From positions 2,418,501 to 2,482,500 of the forward strand of contig NZ_CP031834.1 in NCBI RefSeq assembly GCF_003590645.1: 64,000 nt of DNA. Reading direction: 5' to 3'. Within the stretch, counting starts at the first letter, position 1. Every line of letters begins with the position of its first letter. The DNA comes from Mesorhizobium sp. DCY119. Its GTDB lineage: Bacteria; Pseudomonadota; Alphaproteobacteria; Rhizobiales; Rhizobiaceae. The notes beneath the pieces were generated by a model. That model did not search any database and was not told where the DNA came from. It was given only the letters and a program-made list of their open reading frames with translations. Position numbers and translations under genes: made by a program. Of this stretch, positions 1 to 9,029 are shown in pieces.

Positions 1-1907
1 TCGGAGTCAGAATAGGCGTAGGCTGCCATCAGGCTGATTTCCGGGGTCAGTTCATACTTGCCCTCGATCTCGATGCCGCGGACGCGCTGCTTTCCACCCT
101 GCACATACTGGCTCGGCCGCGTCGGATTGGGATCGGTTGGGGCAGGCGTCAGCGCGTTCTCATGCGTCAACTGGAACAGCGACACCGTCACCAAGCCACG
201 ACCGCCGGCGGGCTCATATTTGACGCCGATCTCGAACTGATCAGCGGTCTGGGCCTCGAAGGGATTTCCAGACGGGTCGGTTCCCAGAAGAGGCAGGAAT
301 GAGGTCGAATAGCTCGCATAGGGAGCGAGACCGTTGTCGAACAGGTAGGTCAAGCCGGCGCGTCCGGTCAGCGCATTGTCGCTGGTCGTGACGGTCGGTG
401 CATCGGTTATCCGATTGGTGGTATCGATATCCGACATGTCGGAGCGCAGGCCGAAGGTGCCGACCCAGCCGCCGTAGCGCACCTGGTCCTGTACATAGAG
501 ACCCACCTGATCCTGCTTTTGCAATGCTGACGCTGTCACAGGGGCTACGGGGATGGGCTGGCCATATATGGGATCGAGATAGTCAATCCCCGGCACCGAG
601 ACACCCCATCCGGTGTTGCCGAAGTTGGTGTCGGATATGCCGCGCACGTAATCCAGGCCGAACAGCACCGTATGGTCGAGCGCGCCGGTCTGGAACTTTG
701 CCTCGGCCTGCGTGTCCACCGCGAAGGTCGAGGTCCAGTCGTCGGAGATGGCGGAAACCCTGTCCAGGTGGCTCGACGGCGCGCCCGAATAGGCGAATGC
801 CGGATTGACCAGCACCAGATCCATATGCTGATCCGAACGCCCGTAACGCAGGTTTTGACGAACGGTCCAGGTCTCGTTGAAGGCGTGCTCGAATTCATAG
901 CCGAGATGGAAATAGTCGCGTTCGAAGCCGCCCCAGTCCGGGTCGCCGAGGAATACATCACGCGGGATTTGCCCGGCCGGGTTGGGAAGCAGAGTTCCGA
1001 TCGCAGGATAGAAGCGCGGGCTGAAAACCGGCCGGTCATGCTGGTAGTAGCCATACAGCGTCAGCGACGTTTGTGCCGTGGGGCTCCAGGTCAGGCTTGG
1101 CGCCAGCATCAGCTGCCGATCGCGCTCGTGGTCGATCTGGGTGTTCATGTTCTTCGCAAGCCCGGTCAATCGGTACGACCAATCACCGTCTTCCGTCAGC
1201 GGGCCGGTCATGTCGACCGCGCCCTGGATGCCGCCGAAGCCACTCGTTTGTAGGGAGACCTCGCGATAAGGTGTCGACTGAGGCCGCTTGCTGACCTGAT
1301 TGACAAGGCCCCCGGGGACGGTGCGTCCGTAAAGCACGGAGGCCGGTCCTTTCAGCACTTCGACGCGTTCCAGCGCGTAGGAGTTTATGCTCGGCGTGGC
1401 GTAATTGTTCGGGTCGCCGGCGACAGCGAGCCCATCGAGCCACATCGTGCCATATGAGTTGAAACCTCTTATGTAGAGCCAGTCATAGCGCACGTCATAG
1501 CCATTCGGGTCGGCAAAGACACCGGGTGTGTAGCGCAGAGCCTCTGCAACCGTGTTGGCCCCCTGCGCATCCATCTGATCACGGGTAATCACGCTCACCG
1601 CCTGCGGCGTTTCGAGAATGGAGGTGTCCGTCTTGGAAGCGCTCTTGGCGCGTTTGGCGACTATTCCCGTGCCGGACCCGCCACCCTCAACGACAACCGT
1701 GTCGAGCGTCGTCACGCTGGAATCGGCCGTGCTGGCGGACGCTGCGTCGCCGCCTTGCTGGGCAGTGGCAGGCAACACGAATGTGCCACAAACACCGCAA
1801 ATCACAGTGGATGCCAGCAACAGAGAGCGGCGTTTGGCTCCCATCGATGATTGCACTTGCAAGATATCCGTATCGCCCACGATCGTCCCTGTCCCAAACC
1901 AAGCCAT
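1..1907 (-). CDS. TonB-dependent siderophore receptor, C-terminus cut by window edge
   Basis: Outer-membrane receptor that imports a ferric siderophore using TonB energy. My own translation reads about 635 codons in one frame and runs off the left edge, so the last barrel strands are missing. A Sec signal peptide (MGAKRRSLLLAS..., ending near PATAQQ) is followed by a plug domain with the usual landmarks (ETPQAVSVITRDQM, EALRYTPGV, IRGF, ERVEVLKGPASVLYG, PGGLVNQVSKRP), then aromatic-rich barrel strands. This is the FhuA/FcuA-like class that lacks a long N-terminal signalling domain. The ATG at 1907 gives 21 residues before the signal peptide; the ATG at 1844 begins it directly and may be the true start. 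The gene is divergent from an AraC regulator, a usual layout for siderophore uptake. Confidence 0.93.
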   Translation of the reverse strand, partial: MAWFGTGTIVGDTDILQVQSSMGAKRRSLLLASTVICGVCGTFVLPATAQQGGDAASASTADSSVTTLDTVVVEGGGSGTGIVAKRAKSASKTDTSILETPQAVSVITRDQMDAQGANTVAEALRYTPGVFADPNGYDVRYDWLYIRGFNSYGTMWLDGLAVAGDPNNYATPSINSYALERVEVLKGPASVLYGRTVPGGLVNQVSKRPQSTPYREVSLQTSGFGGIQGAVDMTGPLTEDGDWSYRLTGLAKNMNTQIDHERDRQLMLAPSLTWSPTAQTSLTLYGYYQHDRPVFSPRFYPAIGTLLPNPAGQIPRDVFLGDPDWGGFERDYFHLGYEFEHAFNETWTVRQNLRYGRSDQHMDLVLVNPAFAYSGAPSSHLDRVSAISDDWTSTFAVDTQAEAKFQTGALDHTVLFGLDYVRGISDTNFGNTGWGVSVPGIDYLDPIYGQPIPVAPVTASALQKQDQVGLYVQDQVRYGGWVGTFGLRSDMSDIDTTNRITDAPTVTTSDNALTGRAGLTYLFDNGLAPYASYSTSFLPLLGTDPSGNPFEAQTADQFEIGVKYEPAGGRGLVTVSLFQLTHENALTPAPTDPNPTRPSQYVQGGKQRVRGIEIEGKYELTPEISLMAAYAYSDS

Positions 1908-1919
1908 GATAATACCCCA

Positions 1920-1946
1920 TTAACTTGACAATAATAATCAAGTTAA
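1920..1946. promoter_or_regulatory. Inverted repeat in the receptor/AraC intergenic region
   Basis: TTAACTTGA (1920-1928) and TCAAGTTAA (1938-1946) form perfect 9-bp arms around a 9-nt AT-rich spacer. It sits just upstream of the siderophore receptor start and in the region shared with the divergent AraC gene. It could bind the AraC protein or another repressor; it is not a clear Fur box. Function is inferred from position only. Confidence 0.45.
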
Positions 1947-2109
1947 CCTAGTGAGTATGGCAACATGGCATTGCTGACAACGTCCGAACCTTTGTGCGGC
2001 GATCAAAAACATTTGCAGGCCAACAAAATTCGTCTCGGCGCCATCGCCGCGCTCACTCCGTAATCCGTGAGCAAGTACGATCGCCGAGAAAACTGGAAAG
2101 GCATTGCCG

Positions 2110-3126
2110 ATGAGCTCGTTCTCTGGCGTGCGGGACGACAGCTTCGACCCCGGTGGCAACAAGCGCGTTCTCGTTCGCGATTTCATGCGACGTGATGGCG
2201 TCGTTGTAGACAGCACGGACGACCGGCTTTCGATGGAGGACACGCTGATCGAGGGCGAGTTCCTGCATCAGGAGCTGCGCCGCGGCCTGGTCCTGCATAT
2301 CAGCGATGCCATCGAAGAACGCCCTTTCACCATCACATCGCGCCAGCGGCAGGAACTGTCCTGCATTTTCTTTCTCGACGGTGAGGTTGATCTCAAGATC
2401 GGTGACCGCCGCTTCCAGTTCAAAGGCGACCAGCGCAGCGCGATAAAAGGCGCAGCGATCATGAGCACCGGTTCCGAAAGCTTCGAGCGGGCTTCGATGG
2501 GTGGCCAGCATGTTCGCCATCTCGTCGTGTCTGCCACGCCGGACTGGCTCAATTTCGAAGGGCTGGAGGAAGTACGCGACAATCGGCTTGCCGCCAGCCT
2601 GCTCAAGGACAATCTCGCCGACCATCGCTGGACATTGACCCCCCGCGTCGTGGAATTGGTTCGGCAAATCGTCACGCCGTCGGTTTTCCTGCCTGAACTT
2701 CGCAATCTCTATCTGGAGGGGCGGGCGGTGGAGCTTGTTGCGGAAACCATCATGGCGGTCATGCATACCGACCGCCGCGCCACCGGCAGTAACATTCTTC
2801 AGCGTCACGAAATGACCCGCCTTCGACGCGCCAAGGATTTGATCGCAGCCAACCTGGCCGAGCCGCTGAATGTCGAAATGATCGCGCGTGAATCTGGGAT
2901 TAGCGCTAGCGGCTTGCAGCGTCTGTTCCGCCGATCCGAAGGCCATAGCGTCTTCGAATATGTGCGCCGCCTGCGCCTGGAACTTGCATTTGCGGCTTTG
3001 CAGGACGGCGAGACGAGCATCCAGGATGCAAGTGCCATTGCCGGCTATTCAAGCCCGGCGAATTTCGCAACTGCTTTCAAGCGGCAGTTCGGCGTTACAC
3101 CTCGAGAAGTCTTGACTGCCAGATAG
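2110..3126 (+). CDS. AraC-family transcriptional regulator, PchR-like
   Basis: Predicted 338-residue DNA-binding activator. The C-terminal third carries the two AraC helix-turn-helix motifs (LNVEMIARESGISASGLQRL and SIQDASAIAGYSSPANFATA) and the family signature ending FKRQFGVTPRE. The N-terminal about 200 residues are a ligand-sensing region without a typical cupin sugar motif, as in PchR-type regulators that sense ferric siderophores. The ATG at 2110 has GGAAAG nine bases upstream; a TTG at 2104 is in frame but worse placed. Being divergent from the siderophore receptor, it most likely activates that gene when the siderophore is present. The ligand cannot be told from sequence. Confidence 0.9.
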   Translation: MSSFSGVRDDSFDPGGNKRVLVRDFMRRDGVVVDSTDDRLSMEDTLIEGEFLHQELRRGLVLHISDAIEERPFTITSRQRQELSCIFFLDGEVDLKIGDRRFQFKGDQRSAIKGAAIMSTGSESFERASMGGQHVRHLVVSATPDWLNFEGLEEVRDNRLAASLLKDNLADHRWTLTPRVVELVRQIVTPSVFLPELRNLYLEGRAVELVAETIMAVMHTDRRATGSNILQRHEMTRLRRAKDLIAANLAEPLNVEMIARESGISASGLQRLFRRSEGHSVFEYVRRLRLELAFAALQDGETSIQDASAIAGYSSPANFATAFKRQFGVTPREVLTAR

Positions 3127-3238
3127 GGCCAGGCGCGGGAGACCATTGGCAGAGGCGGTCCAGGCGAAGCGGCATGTCCATCAATCCTTGTGGCCTCGGA
3201 AGAGGGTTGATCTCACGACGGAAATATGCCAATAAGTG

Positions 3239-3252
3239 ACCGACCGGTCGGT
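3239..3252. promoter_or_regulatory. Probable PaaR operator upstream of the paaJ-A-Z operon
   Basis: ACCGACCGGTCGGT is a perfect 14-bp palindrome 38 bases before the paaJ start. A nearly identical copy followed by similar bases (TMAATAAT) lies at 14384-14396 in front of the other paa units. TetR-family repressors bind such palindromes, and PaaR is the only TetR protein encoded here. Binding by PaaR, relieved by phenylacetyl-CoA, is the expected logic for this family. Confidence 0.75.
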
Positions 3253-3290
3253 AAATAATGTTGTTCGATCCGGTTTGGGAGAGAGACCTG

Positions 3291-4496
3291 ATGCCTGAGG
3301 CTTTCGTCTGCGATGCCGTGCGCACGCCTATTGGCCGCTATGGCGGTGCATTGTCGGGCGTTCGCGCGGACGATCTGGCTGCACTGCCGATCGCAGCGTT
3401 GATGCAGCGCAATGGCGCGGCGGATTGGTCTCAGGTGGACGACGTCATCTATGGCTGCGCCAACCAGGCCGGTGAGGACAACCGCAATGTTGCGCGCATG
3501 GCAGCACTGCTCTCGGGCTTGCCCGTCGAAGTGCCCGGCACGACGGTGAACCGTCTCTGCGGCTCCGGGCTTGATGCGGTTGGGCTGGCCGCGCGGTCGA
3601 TCCGGGCCGGCGACTGCGATTTCATGATCGCGGGTGGTGTCGAGAGCATGTCGCGTGCGCCCTTCGTCATGCCGAAGGCAGACGCTGCCTTTTCGCGCTC
3701 GAATGCAGTCTACGATACGACCATCGGCTGGCGTTTCGTCAATCCGAGGATGAAGAAGACGTTCGGTATCGATTCCATGCCGGAGACCGCTGACAATGTC
3801 GCAGCCGACTTCGGCGTTTTGCGCGCAGATCAGGATGCCTTCGCGCTGCGCAGTCAGCAGCGCTGGGCGGCTGCGCAAGCTGCAAACAGTTTCGCCGACG
3901 AGATCGTGCCTGTGCCGGTGCCGCAGAAGAAGGGCGACCCGGTGCTTGTCGACCGCGACGAACATCCGAGGCCGGATGCCTCACTGGAACAACTCGCCAG
4001 GTTGAAGGGCGTCAATGGACCGGACCTCAGCGTCACCGCCGCCAACGCCTCCGGCGTGAATGACGGCGCGGCAGCGCTTGTCGTAGCCAGCGAACGCGCA
4101 GCCACAGCCAACGGCCTGACGCCGCGTGCCCGTGTGGTCGCAATGGCCGCCGCAGGCGTTGAACCCCGCATCATGGGTATCGGCCCGGTGCCTGCCGTGC
4201 GCAAGGTCTTGGCCCGCGCCGGCCTGGAGCTTGGCCAGATGGATGTGATCGAACTCAACGAGGCTTTCGCAGCCCAGGCGCTTGCGGTTCTGCGCGAACT
4301 CAGCCTGCCGGACGACGCTGCGCATGTGAACCCCAATGGCGGCGCCATCGCGCTTGGCCATCCGCTCGGCATGAGCGGCGCGCGGCTGGTCACCACCGCG
4401 ACATGGCAGCTCCAGCGCAGCGGCGGGCGTTACGCGCTCTGCACGATGTGCGTGGGTGTCGGGCAGGGAATTGCATTGATCCTCGAGCGCGTCTGA
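3291..4496 (+). CDS. paaJ: 3-oxoadipyl-CoA / 3-oxo-5,6-dehydrosuberyl-CoA thiolase
   Basis: Thiolase of 401 residues, the normal PaaJ/PcaF length. It cleaves 3-oxoadipyl-CoA to succinyl-CoA and acetyl-CoA and also acts on the dehydrosuberyl-CoA intermediate of phenylacetate breakdown. Visible landmarks are the N-terminal nucleophile region ([15 protein letters not shown]), the [12 protein letters not shown] segment, the NEAFAAQ motif, the histidine loop HPLGMSGAR and the C-terminal cysteine in CVGVGQG. The ATG at 3291 follows a GGGAGAGA ribosome site; an ATG at 3258 is in frame but gives an unlikely leader. First gene of the operon, 38 bases after a TetR-type operator. It could also serve the beta-ketoadipate pathway, but position ties it to paa. 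Confidence 0.93.
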   Translation: MPEAFVCDAVRTPIGRYGGALSGVRADDLAALPIAALMQRNGAADWSQVDDVIYGCANQAGEDNRNVARMAALLSGLPVEVPGTTVNRLCGSGLDAVGLAARSIRAGDCDFMIAGGVESMSRAPFVMPKADAAFSRSNAVYDTTIGWRFVNPRMKKTFGIDSMPETADNVAADFGVLRADQDAFALRSQQRWAAAQAANSFADEIVPVPVPQKKGDPVLVDRDEHPRPDASLEQLARLKGVNGPDLSVTAANASGVNDGAAALVVASERAATANGLTPRARVVAMAAAGVEPRIMGIGPVPAVRKVLARAGLELGQMDVIELNEAFAAQALAVLRELSLPDDAAHVNPNGGAIALGHPLGMSGARLVTTATWQLQRSGGRYALCTMCVGVGQGIALILERV

Positions 4497-4522
4497 CGCG
4501 CGAACCGGAAGGAGACGACGCG

Positions 4523-5527
4523 ATGTATGCACAGATGGTCAAGACGGATGCCGCCCGGGTGCGCAGCCTCGACGAGATGGAGCCGCAGGAGCGCGCCTTT
4601 CAGGAGCGCATCAATGACGGCCAGAAGATCGAGCCGAAGGAATGGATGCCGGAGGCCTATCGCAAGACGTTGATCCGCCAGATCAGCCAGCACGCCCATT
4701 CAGAGATCGTCGGCCAGTTGCCGGAGGGAAACTGGATCACGCGGGCGCCGACGCTGGAGCGCAAGGCCATCCTGCTCGCCAAGGTACAAGACGAGGCCGG
4801 TCACGGGCTCTATTTGTACTGTGCCGCGGAAACGCTCGGCATAAGCCGCGACGAGATGTACGAGCAGCTCCATTCGGGCAAAGCCAAATATTCCTCGATC
4901 TTCAACTATCCGACGCTGACTTGGGCCGACATCGGCGCGATCGGCTGGCTGGTGGATGGCGCGGCGATCATGAACCAGGTGCCGCTGCAGCGCTGCTCCT
5001 ATGGCCCGTATGCCCGCGCTATGGTGCGCATCTGCAAGGAGGAGAGCTTCCACCAGCGTCAGGGCTTCGACATCATGACCGTGCTTTGCAAGGGCACGGA
5101 AGCGCAGAAGGCGATGGCGCAGGACGCACTGAACCGCTGGTGGTGGCCGTCACTGATGATGTTCGGGCCGTCCGACAGCGACTCGGTCCATTCGGCGCAA
5201 TCCATGGCCTGGAACATCAAGCAGGATTCCAACGACGAGCTGCGCCAGAAATTCGTCGACCAGACCGCGCCGCAGGCGAAGTTCCTCGGTCTCGCCATTC
5301 CCGATCCGGAACTCAAATGGAACGAGGAGAAGGGTGGTCACGATTTCGGTGAGCCGGACTGGACCGAATTCTTCGAGGTGGTCGCCGGCAACGGTCCCTG
5401 CAATCGCGAGCGACTGGCCGCTCGCAATAGCGCCTGGGACGAGGGTGCCTGGTTCCGCGACGGCCTGACCGCCTACGCCGACAAGCAGGCGGCTCGGCGA
5501 AAAGAAGTCAGGATCGCGGCCGAATAG
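4523..5527 (+). CDS. paaA: Phenylacetyl-CoA epoxidase catalytic subunit PaaA
   Basis: Ferritin-like di-iron oxygenase subunit (334 residues) that epoxidises ring carbons 1 and 2 of phenylacetyl-CoA. Iron-ligand motifs are visible on the helices: the glutamate in HAHSEIVGQ, the E-x-x-H motif in QDEAGHGLY and a second E-x-x-H in KEESFHQRQ. The long C-terminal [16 protein letters not shown] segment is typical of PaaA. The start at 4523 has GGAAGGAGA upstream and leaves a 26-base gap after paaJ. It is followed by paaB, C, D and E, giving the full multicomponent epoxidase. Confidence 0.97.
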   Translation: MYAQMVKTDAARVRSLDEMEPQERAFQERINDGQKIEPKEWMPEAYRKTLIRQISQHAHSEIVGQLPEGNWITRAPTLERKAILLAKVQDEAGHGLYLYCAAETLGISRDEMYEQLHSGKAKYSSIFNYPTLTWADIGAIGWLVDGAAIMNQVPLQRCSYGPYARAMVRICKEESFHQRQGFDIMTVLCKGTEAQKAMAQDALNRWWWPSLMMFGPSDSDSVHSAQSMAWNIKQDSNDELRQKFVDQTAPQAKFLGLAIPDPELKWNEEKGGHDFGEPDWTEFFEVVAGNGPCNRERLAARNSAWDEGAWFRDGLTAYADKQAARRKEVRIAAE

Positions 5528-5572
5528 GACGCTAGCGAAAGCCTCAAGCGAGATCGAGTTGGGAGTAAACCA

Positions 5573-5857
5573 ATGTCCAGCGAATGGCCCCTGTGGGAAG
5601 TTTTCATCCGCGGCCAGCATGGCCTTAACCACCGGCATGTCGGCAGCCTTCATGCACCCGATGCCGAGATGGCGATCAACAATGCGCGCGATGTCTACAC
5701 ACGCCGCAACGAGGGCGTGAGTATCTGGGTGGTGCGCTCGTCGGATGTCGTCGCCAGTGCACCGTCGGAAAAAGGCCCGCTGTTCGATCCGGCCAATTCC
5801 AAAGTCTACCGGCATCCCACCTTCTTCGACGTGCCGGACGAAGTGGGGCATATGTGA
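5573..5857 (+). CDS. paaB: Phenylacetyl-CoA epoxidase subunit PaaB
   Basis: Small 94-residue subunit of the epoxidase complex, thought to bridge the PaaA/PaaC pairs. Family features visible include EWPLWEVFIR at the start, HVGSLHAPDAEMAINNARD in the middle and the IWVVRSSD strand. The ATG at 5573 is preceded by GGGAG; the stop TGA overlaps the start of paaC. Confidence 0.96.
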   Translation: MSSEWPLWEVFIRGQHGLNHRHVGSLHAPDAEMAINNARDVYTRRNEGVSIWVVRSSDVVASAPSEKGPLFDPANSKVYRHPTFFDVPDEVGHM

Positions 5858-6627
5858 TGTCGACCGCACCCGCTACATCATCGGCCGTCGCCGAATTTGC
5901 GCTCAGGATGGGCGACACCTGTCTCATCCTCGGCCACCGCAACTCGGAATGGTGCGGTCATTCGCCGGCTCTGGAGGAAGACATAGCGCTGGCCAACACC
6001 GCGCTCGACCTGATCGGCCAGACCCAACTCTGGCTCGGCCTTGCCAGCGAAGCCGAAGGTGGTGGGCGTTCACCTGACAACCTCGCCTTCCTGCGCGACG
6101 CTGCCGGCTATCGCAACCTTTTGCTGGTCGAGCAGCCGAGCGGCGATTTCGGCCGCACCGTCATGCGGCAGTATCTGTTCGACGCCTGGCACCTGCCTCT
6201 GCTGAAGGCATTGACCGGATCGAGCGACAAACGCGTCGCCGAGATCGCCGAGAAGGCGGCGAAGGAGGTGGCTTATCACCTGCAGCGCAGCGCCGATCTT
6301 GTGGTGCGTCTGGGCGATGGCACCAAGGAGAGCCGCGAGCGCATGCAGGCGGCGCTGGAGTTCCTCTGGCCCTATACGGGTGAAATGTTCACGGGTGACG
6401 TGGTGGACGACGAACTTGCCGCTGCAGGAATAGCGCCTTCGCCGGAGGAACTGCGCACGGCCTGGGAACAGCATGTCGCGCGCACCTTGGTCGACGCCAC
6501 GCTGAAGCTGCCGGAAAAGGCTTACATGCAGAAGGGCGGCAAGCGAGGCGTCCATTCGGAGCATCTGGGCTTCATCCTGGCCGAAATGCAGTTCCTGCAG
6601 CGCGCCTATCCCGGCGCGAACTGGTAG
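5857..6627 (+). CDS. paaC: Phenylacetyl-CoA epoxidase structural subunit PaaC
   Basis: 256-residue ferritin-fold partner of PaaA. It pairs with PaaA but normally lacks a working metal site. Recognisable segments are ILGHRNSEWCGHSPALEEDIALANTALDLIGQ near the start (given here as a region, residues about 20-55) and the C-terminal KGGKRGVHSEHLGFILAEMQ. The ATG at 5857 overlaps the paaB stop (TGATG), showing translational coupling; a GTG at 5854 is also in frame. Confidence 0.95.
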   Translation: MSTAPATSSAVAEFALRMGDTCLILGHRNSEWCGHSPALEEDIALANTALDLIGQTQLWLGLASEAEGGGRSPDNLAFLRDAAGYRNLLLVEQPSGDFGRTVMRQYLFDAWHLPLLKALTGSSDKRVAEIAEKAAKEVAYHLQRSADLVVRLGDGTKESRERMQAALEFLWPYTGEMFTGDVVDDELAAAGIAPSPEELRTAWEQHVARTLVDATLKLPEKAYMQKGGKRGVHSEHLGFILAEMQFLQRAYPGANW

Positions 6628-6634
6628 GATCACC

Positions 6635-7135
6635 ATGGACGCCACCCTGACGCTTCCAACAGTCGACCAGGTCTGGTCTTGGCTCGCTGCCATTCCTGAT
6701 CCCGAGATCCCGGTCATATCGCTGACTGACCTCGGCATCATCCGACACGTAAGCTGGGCGGACGAAACGCTGGAAGTGACGGTAACACCGACCTATTCCG
6801 GCTGCCCGGCGACCGGCGTCATCAACTTCGAGATCGAACGGCACCTGCGCGAACACGGCGTCGAAAAACTGCGGCTCAAGCGTCAGCTGTCGCCTGCCTG
6901 GACGACAGCCTGGATCAGCGCCGATGGCCGCGAGAAACTGCGCGCCTATGGCATCGCGCCACCCGTCGAAGGCACGGCCGCCTGCGCCGGCGCGTTGATA
7001 CCGTTCGACGTTGCCTGTCCGCGCTGCGGCTCCAAACAGACGGAGCGGATCAGCCAGTTCGGCTCGACGCCCTGCAAGGCGCATTTCCGCTGCACGGAGT
7101 GCCTTGAACCCTTCGATTACTTCAAGAGCCTCTGA
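6635..7135 (+). CDS. paaD: PaaD, metal-insertion factor for the epoxidase
   Basis: 166-residue protein with an N-terminal DUF59/MIP18 domain (DPEIPVISLTDLGI; YSGCPAT with its conserved cysteine) and a C-terminal zinc ribbon made from CPRCG and CTEC with a further cysteine at STPCKAH. PaaD is needed for activity of the epoxidase complex, probably by helping build the iron-sulfur cluster of PaaE or the di-iron centre. It starts seven bases after paaC and ends six bases before paaE. Confidence 0.94.
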   Translation: MDATLTLPTVDQVWSWLAAIPDPEIPVISLTDLGIIRHVSWADETLEVTVTPTYSGCPATGVINFEIERHLREHGVEKLRLKRQLSPAWTTAWISADGREKLRAYGIAPPVEGTAACAGALIPFDVACPRCGSKQTERISQFGSTPCKAHFRCTECLEPFDYFKSL

Positions 7136-7141
7136 GGACCC

Positions 7142-8215
7142 ATGGCCCGCTTCTTTCCGCTCGAAGTTGCAGATGTTCGCCGCGAAACCCGCGATGCCGT
7201 GGTGGTGACGCTCGCCCCACGCGCCGAAGATTACGGCACCTTCGACTTCACGCAGGGCCAGTATCTCACTTTTCGCCGCGCCTTCGATGGCGAGGAACTG
7301 CGCCGTTCCTATTCCATCTGCGCCGGCAAGGACGAGGGTGTGCTCAAGGTTGGCATCAAGCGCGTCGATGGTGGTGCCTTCTCCACCTGGGCCAATGAAG
7401 AATTGCAACCCGGTGACGTGCTGGAAGCGATGGCGCCGATGGGTGCGTTCCATGTGCCGCTGGAGCCGGCGCGTGCCCGGCACTATCTCGGCTTTGCTGG
7501 CGGCAGCGGCATCACGCCGGTGCTTTCGCTGATCAAGACGACACTCGCCCGCGAGCCGAAATCGCATTTCACGCTGATCTACGGCAACCGTTCGAACAAC
7601 ACGATCATGTTCCGCGAGGAGCTGGAGGACATCAAGAACTCCAATCTTGGCCGTTTCAGCGTCATTCATGTTCTGGAGAGCGAGACGCATGACATCGACC
7701 TCTTTTCCGGCCGCATCGACGCCGACAAATGCGCAAGGCTGTTCAAAGGCTGGATCAATATCGCGGCCGTCGACATGGCCTTCATATGCGGGCCTGAGCC
7801 GATGATGCTGGCAATCGCAGCCTCGCTGCGCGAGCACGGGTTGCGCGACGACCAGATCAAGTTCGAATTGTTCGCTTCCGCGCCGCGCCGCGCCAAACAG
7901 GTCGCCAAGGTCGCCTCCGATGGCCAGAAGGCTGCGATGTGCACCGCGAGAATCACGCTCGACGGCTCTACCCGCGTGATCGAGATGGCCAAGAAGGGCG
8001 AGACCATCCTCGAAGCCGCGCTCGGCGCCAACCTCGACGCGCCCTTTGCCTGCAAGGCCGGCGTCTGCTCCACCTGCCGCGCCATGGTGCTGGAGGGCGA
8101 GGTCGAGATGGAAGCCAACCACGCGCTGGAGGATTACGAGGTTCGGCGCGGCTACGTGCTGACCTGCCAGTGCTACCCGCTGTCCGACCATGTGGTGGTG
8201 ACCTATGACCAGTGA
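7142..8215 (+). CDS. paaE: Phenylacetyl-CoA epoxidase reductase PaaE
   Basis: 357-residue NADPH-dependent reductase that feeds electrons to PaaA. Domains in order: FAD-binding domain (RRSYSICAG), NAD(P)-binding domain (GGSGITPVLSLI; FICGPEPMM), and a C-terminal plant-type 2Fe-2S ferredoxin with CKAGVCSTC and a fourth cysteine in LTCQC. Length matches the family. The gene overlaps the next coding region by 11 bases, indicating coupled translation. Confidence 0.96.
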   Translation: MARFFPLEVADVRRETRDAVVVTLAPRAEDYGTFDFTQGQYLTFRRAFDGEELRRSYSICAGKDEGVLKVGIKRVDGGAFSTWANEELQPGDVLEAMAPMGAFHVPLEPARARHYLGFAGGSGITPVLSLIKTTLAREPKSHFTLIYGNRSNNTIMFREELEDIKNSNLGRFSVIHVLESETHDIDLFSGRIDADKCARLFKGWINIAAVDMAFICGPEPMMLAIAASLREHGLRDDQIKFELFASAPRRAKQVAKVASDGQKAAMCTARITLDGSTRVIEMAKKGETILEAALGANLDAPFACKAGVCSTCRAMVLEGEVEMEANHALEDYEVRRGYVLTCQCYPLSDHVVVTYDQ

Positions 8216-8966
8216 CGAGACCATGCCGATTGCGGACTATCTCGCTCTGGGCGGCAAGCTGACGACGCCAGAGAATGCACCGCCGCGATATCGTGGCGAG
8301 TTGCTTCGCTTGATGGCGACCTTCGTCGACAGCGAGCTGGCGGGTGCGGCCGGTTTTGCCGACATCATCAACGATGGGCCCGGCATCAAGGAGCGCATCG
8401 CCGCCTCGCGCATCGTGCTGGAGAAGCTCGACCACGCCGAGCGCGTGCTGGCTATCATGGGCGAGTTCGGCGCTGACATTTCACGTTACGCCAATCATCA
8501 TCCCTGGACCGAGCGTGTGGCGCGCGACAGCGATCTCGGCGCGGCGCGGCATGGTTCCGACATGCGGCTCGCCGTGCTGCACTATCCGCTGCAGGGCTGG
8601 GTCGATGCAGTGGCGATGAACGCGCTGATGGGCCATGCGGTGGTCCTGCAGCTCGGCGAATTCGCCCGCGTCTCCTACCAGCCGCTCGGCGAAATTTTCT
8701 TCGCCATCCTCCCGCGCGAGCGCCGGCACATGGAACTCGGGGTCGAAGGCCTGCGCAAGATTCTCGTCGATACGGCCAACCGTGCCGAGGTGAGCGGGTC
8801 TATCGCCTACTGGCGGCCGCGTGTCGCCGCCTCTTTCGGCAGCGGCACGTCGGGGCATTTCGAAACCCAGAAGAAGTTTGGCCTGCGCCACACCAGCAAT
8901 GCCGATCTCGCTTCGGAATGGGAGCGCCAGGTGGATGCGCTGCTCGCCGAAATCGGCCTCGCATAA
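8205..8966 (+). CDS. Additional PaaA/PaaC-like ferritin-fold protein in the paa operon
   Basis: 253-residue member of the phenylacetate-catabolism ferritin-like family (the family of PaaA and PaaC), but distinct from both encoded just upstream. A C-terminal ERRHMELG keeps an E-x-x-H pair, and an earlier helix has the glutamate of FVDSELAGAAG. The middle motif corresponding to DEAGH of PaaA reads EKLDH, so one expected ligand is replaced by lysine. It begins inside the end of paaE (8205) and lies before paaZ, so it is made with the epoxidase. It could be an accessory or regulatory subunit or a second oxygenase. The exact role is unknown to me. Confidence 0.85.
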   Translation: MTSDETMPIADYLALGGKLTTPENAPPRYRGELLRLMATFVDSELAGAAGFADIINDGPGIKERIAASRIVLEKLDHAERVLAIMGEFGADISRYANHHPWTERVARDSDLGAARHGSDMRLAVLHYPLQGWVDAVAMNALMGHAVVLQLGEFARVSYQPLGEIFFAILPRERRHMELGVEGLRKILVDTANRAEVSGSIAYWRPRVAASFGSGTSGHFETQKKFGLRHTSNADLASEWERQVDALLAEIGLA

Positions 8967-9029
8967 AATGGAAACTGCTCCCTTTCTGCGCGCCACTGAG
9001 ACGATCCAAGCCGATTGAGGAACCAACCG

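Noticed and set aside
6572-8224. Very long open frame on the minus strand (550 codons) opposite paaD and paaE
   Set aside because: It is an antisense shadow of two clear genes. The product is histidine/arginine/glycine rich without domain motifs, and high GC makes such frames common.
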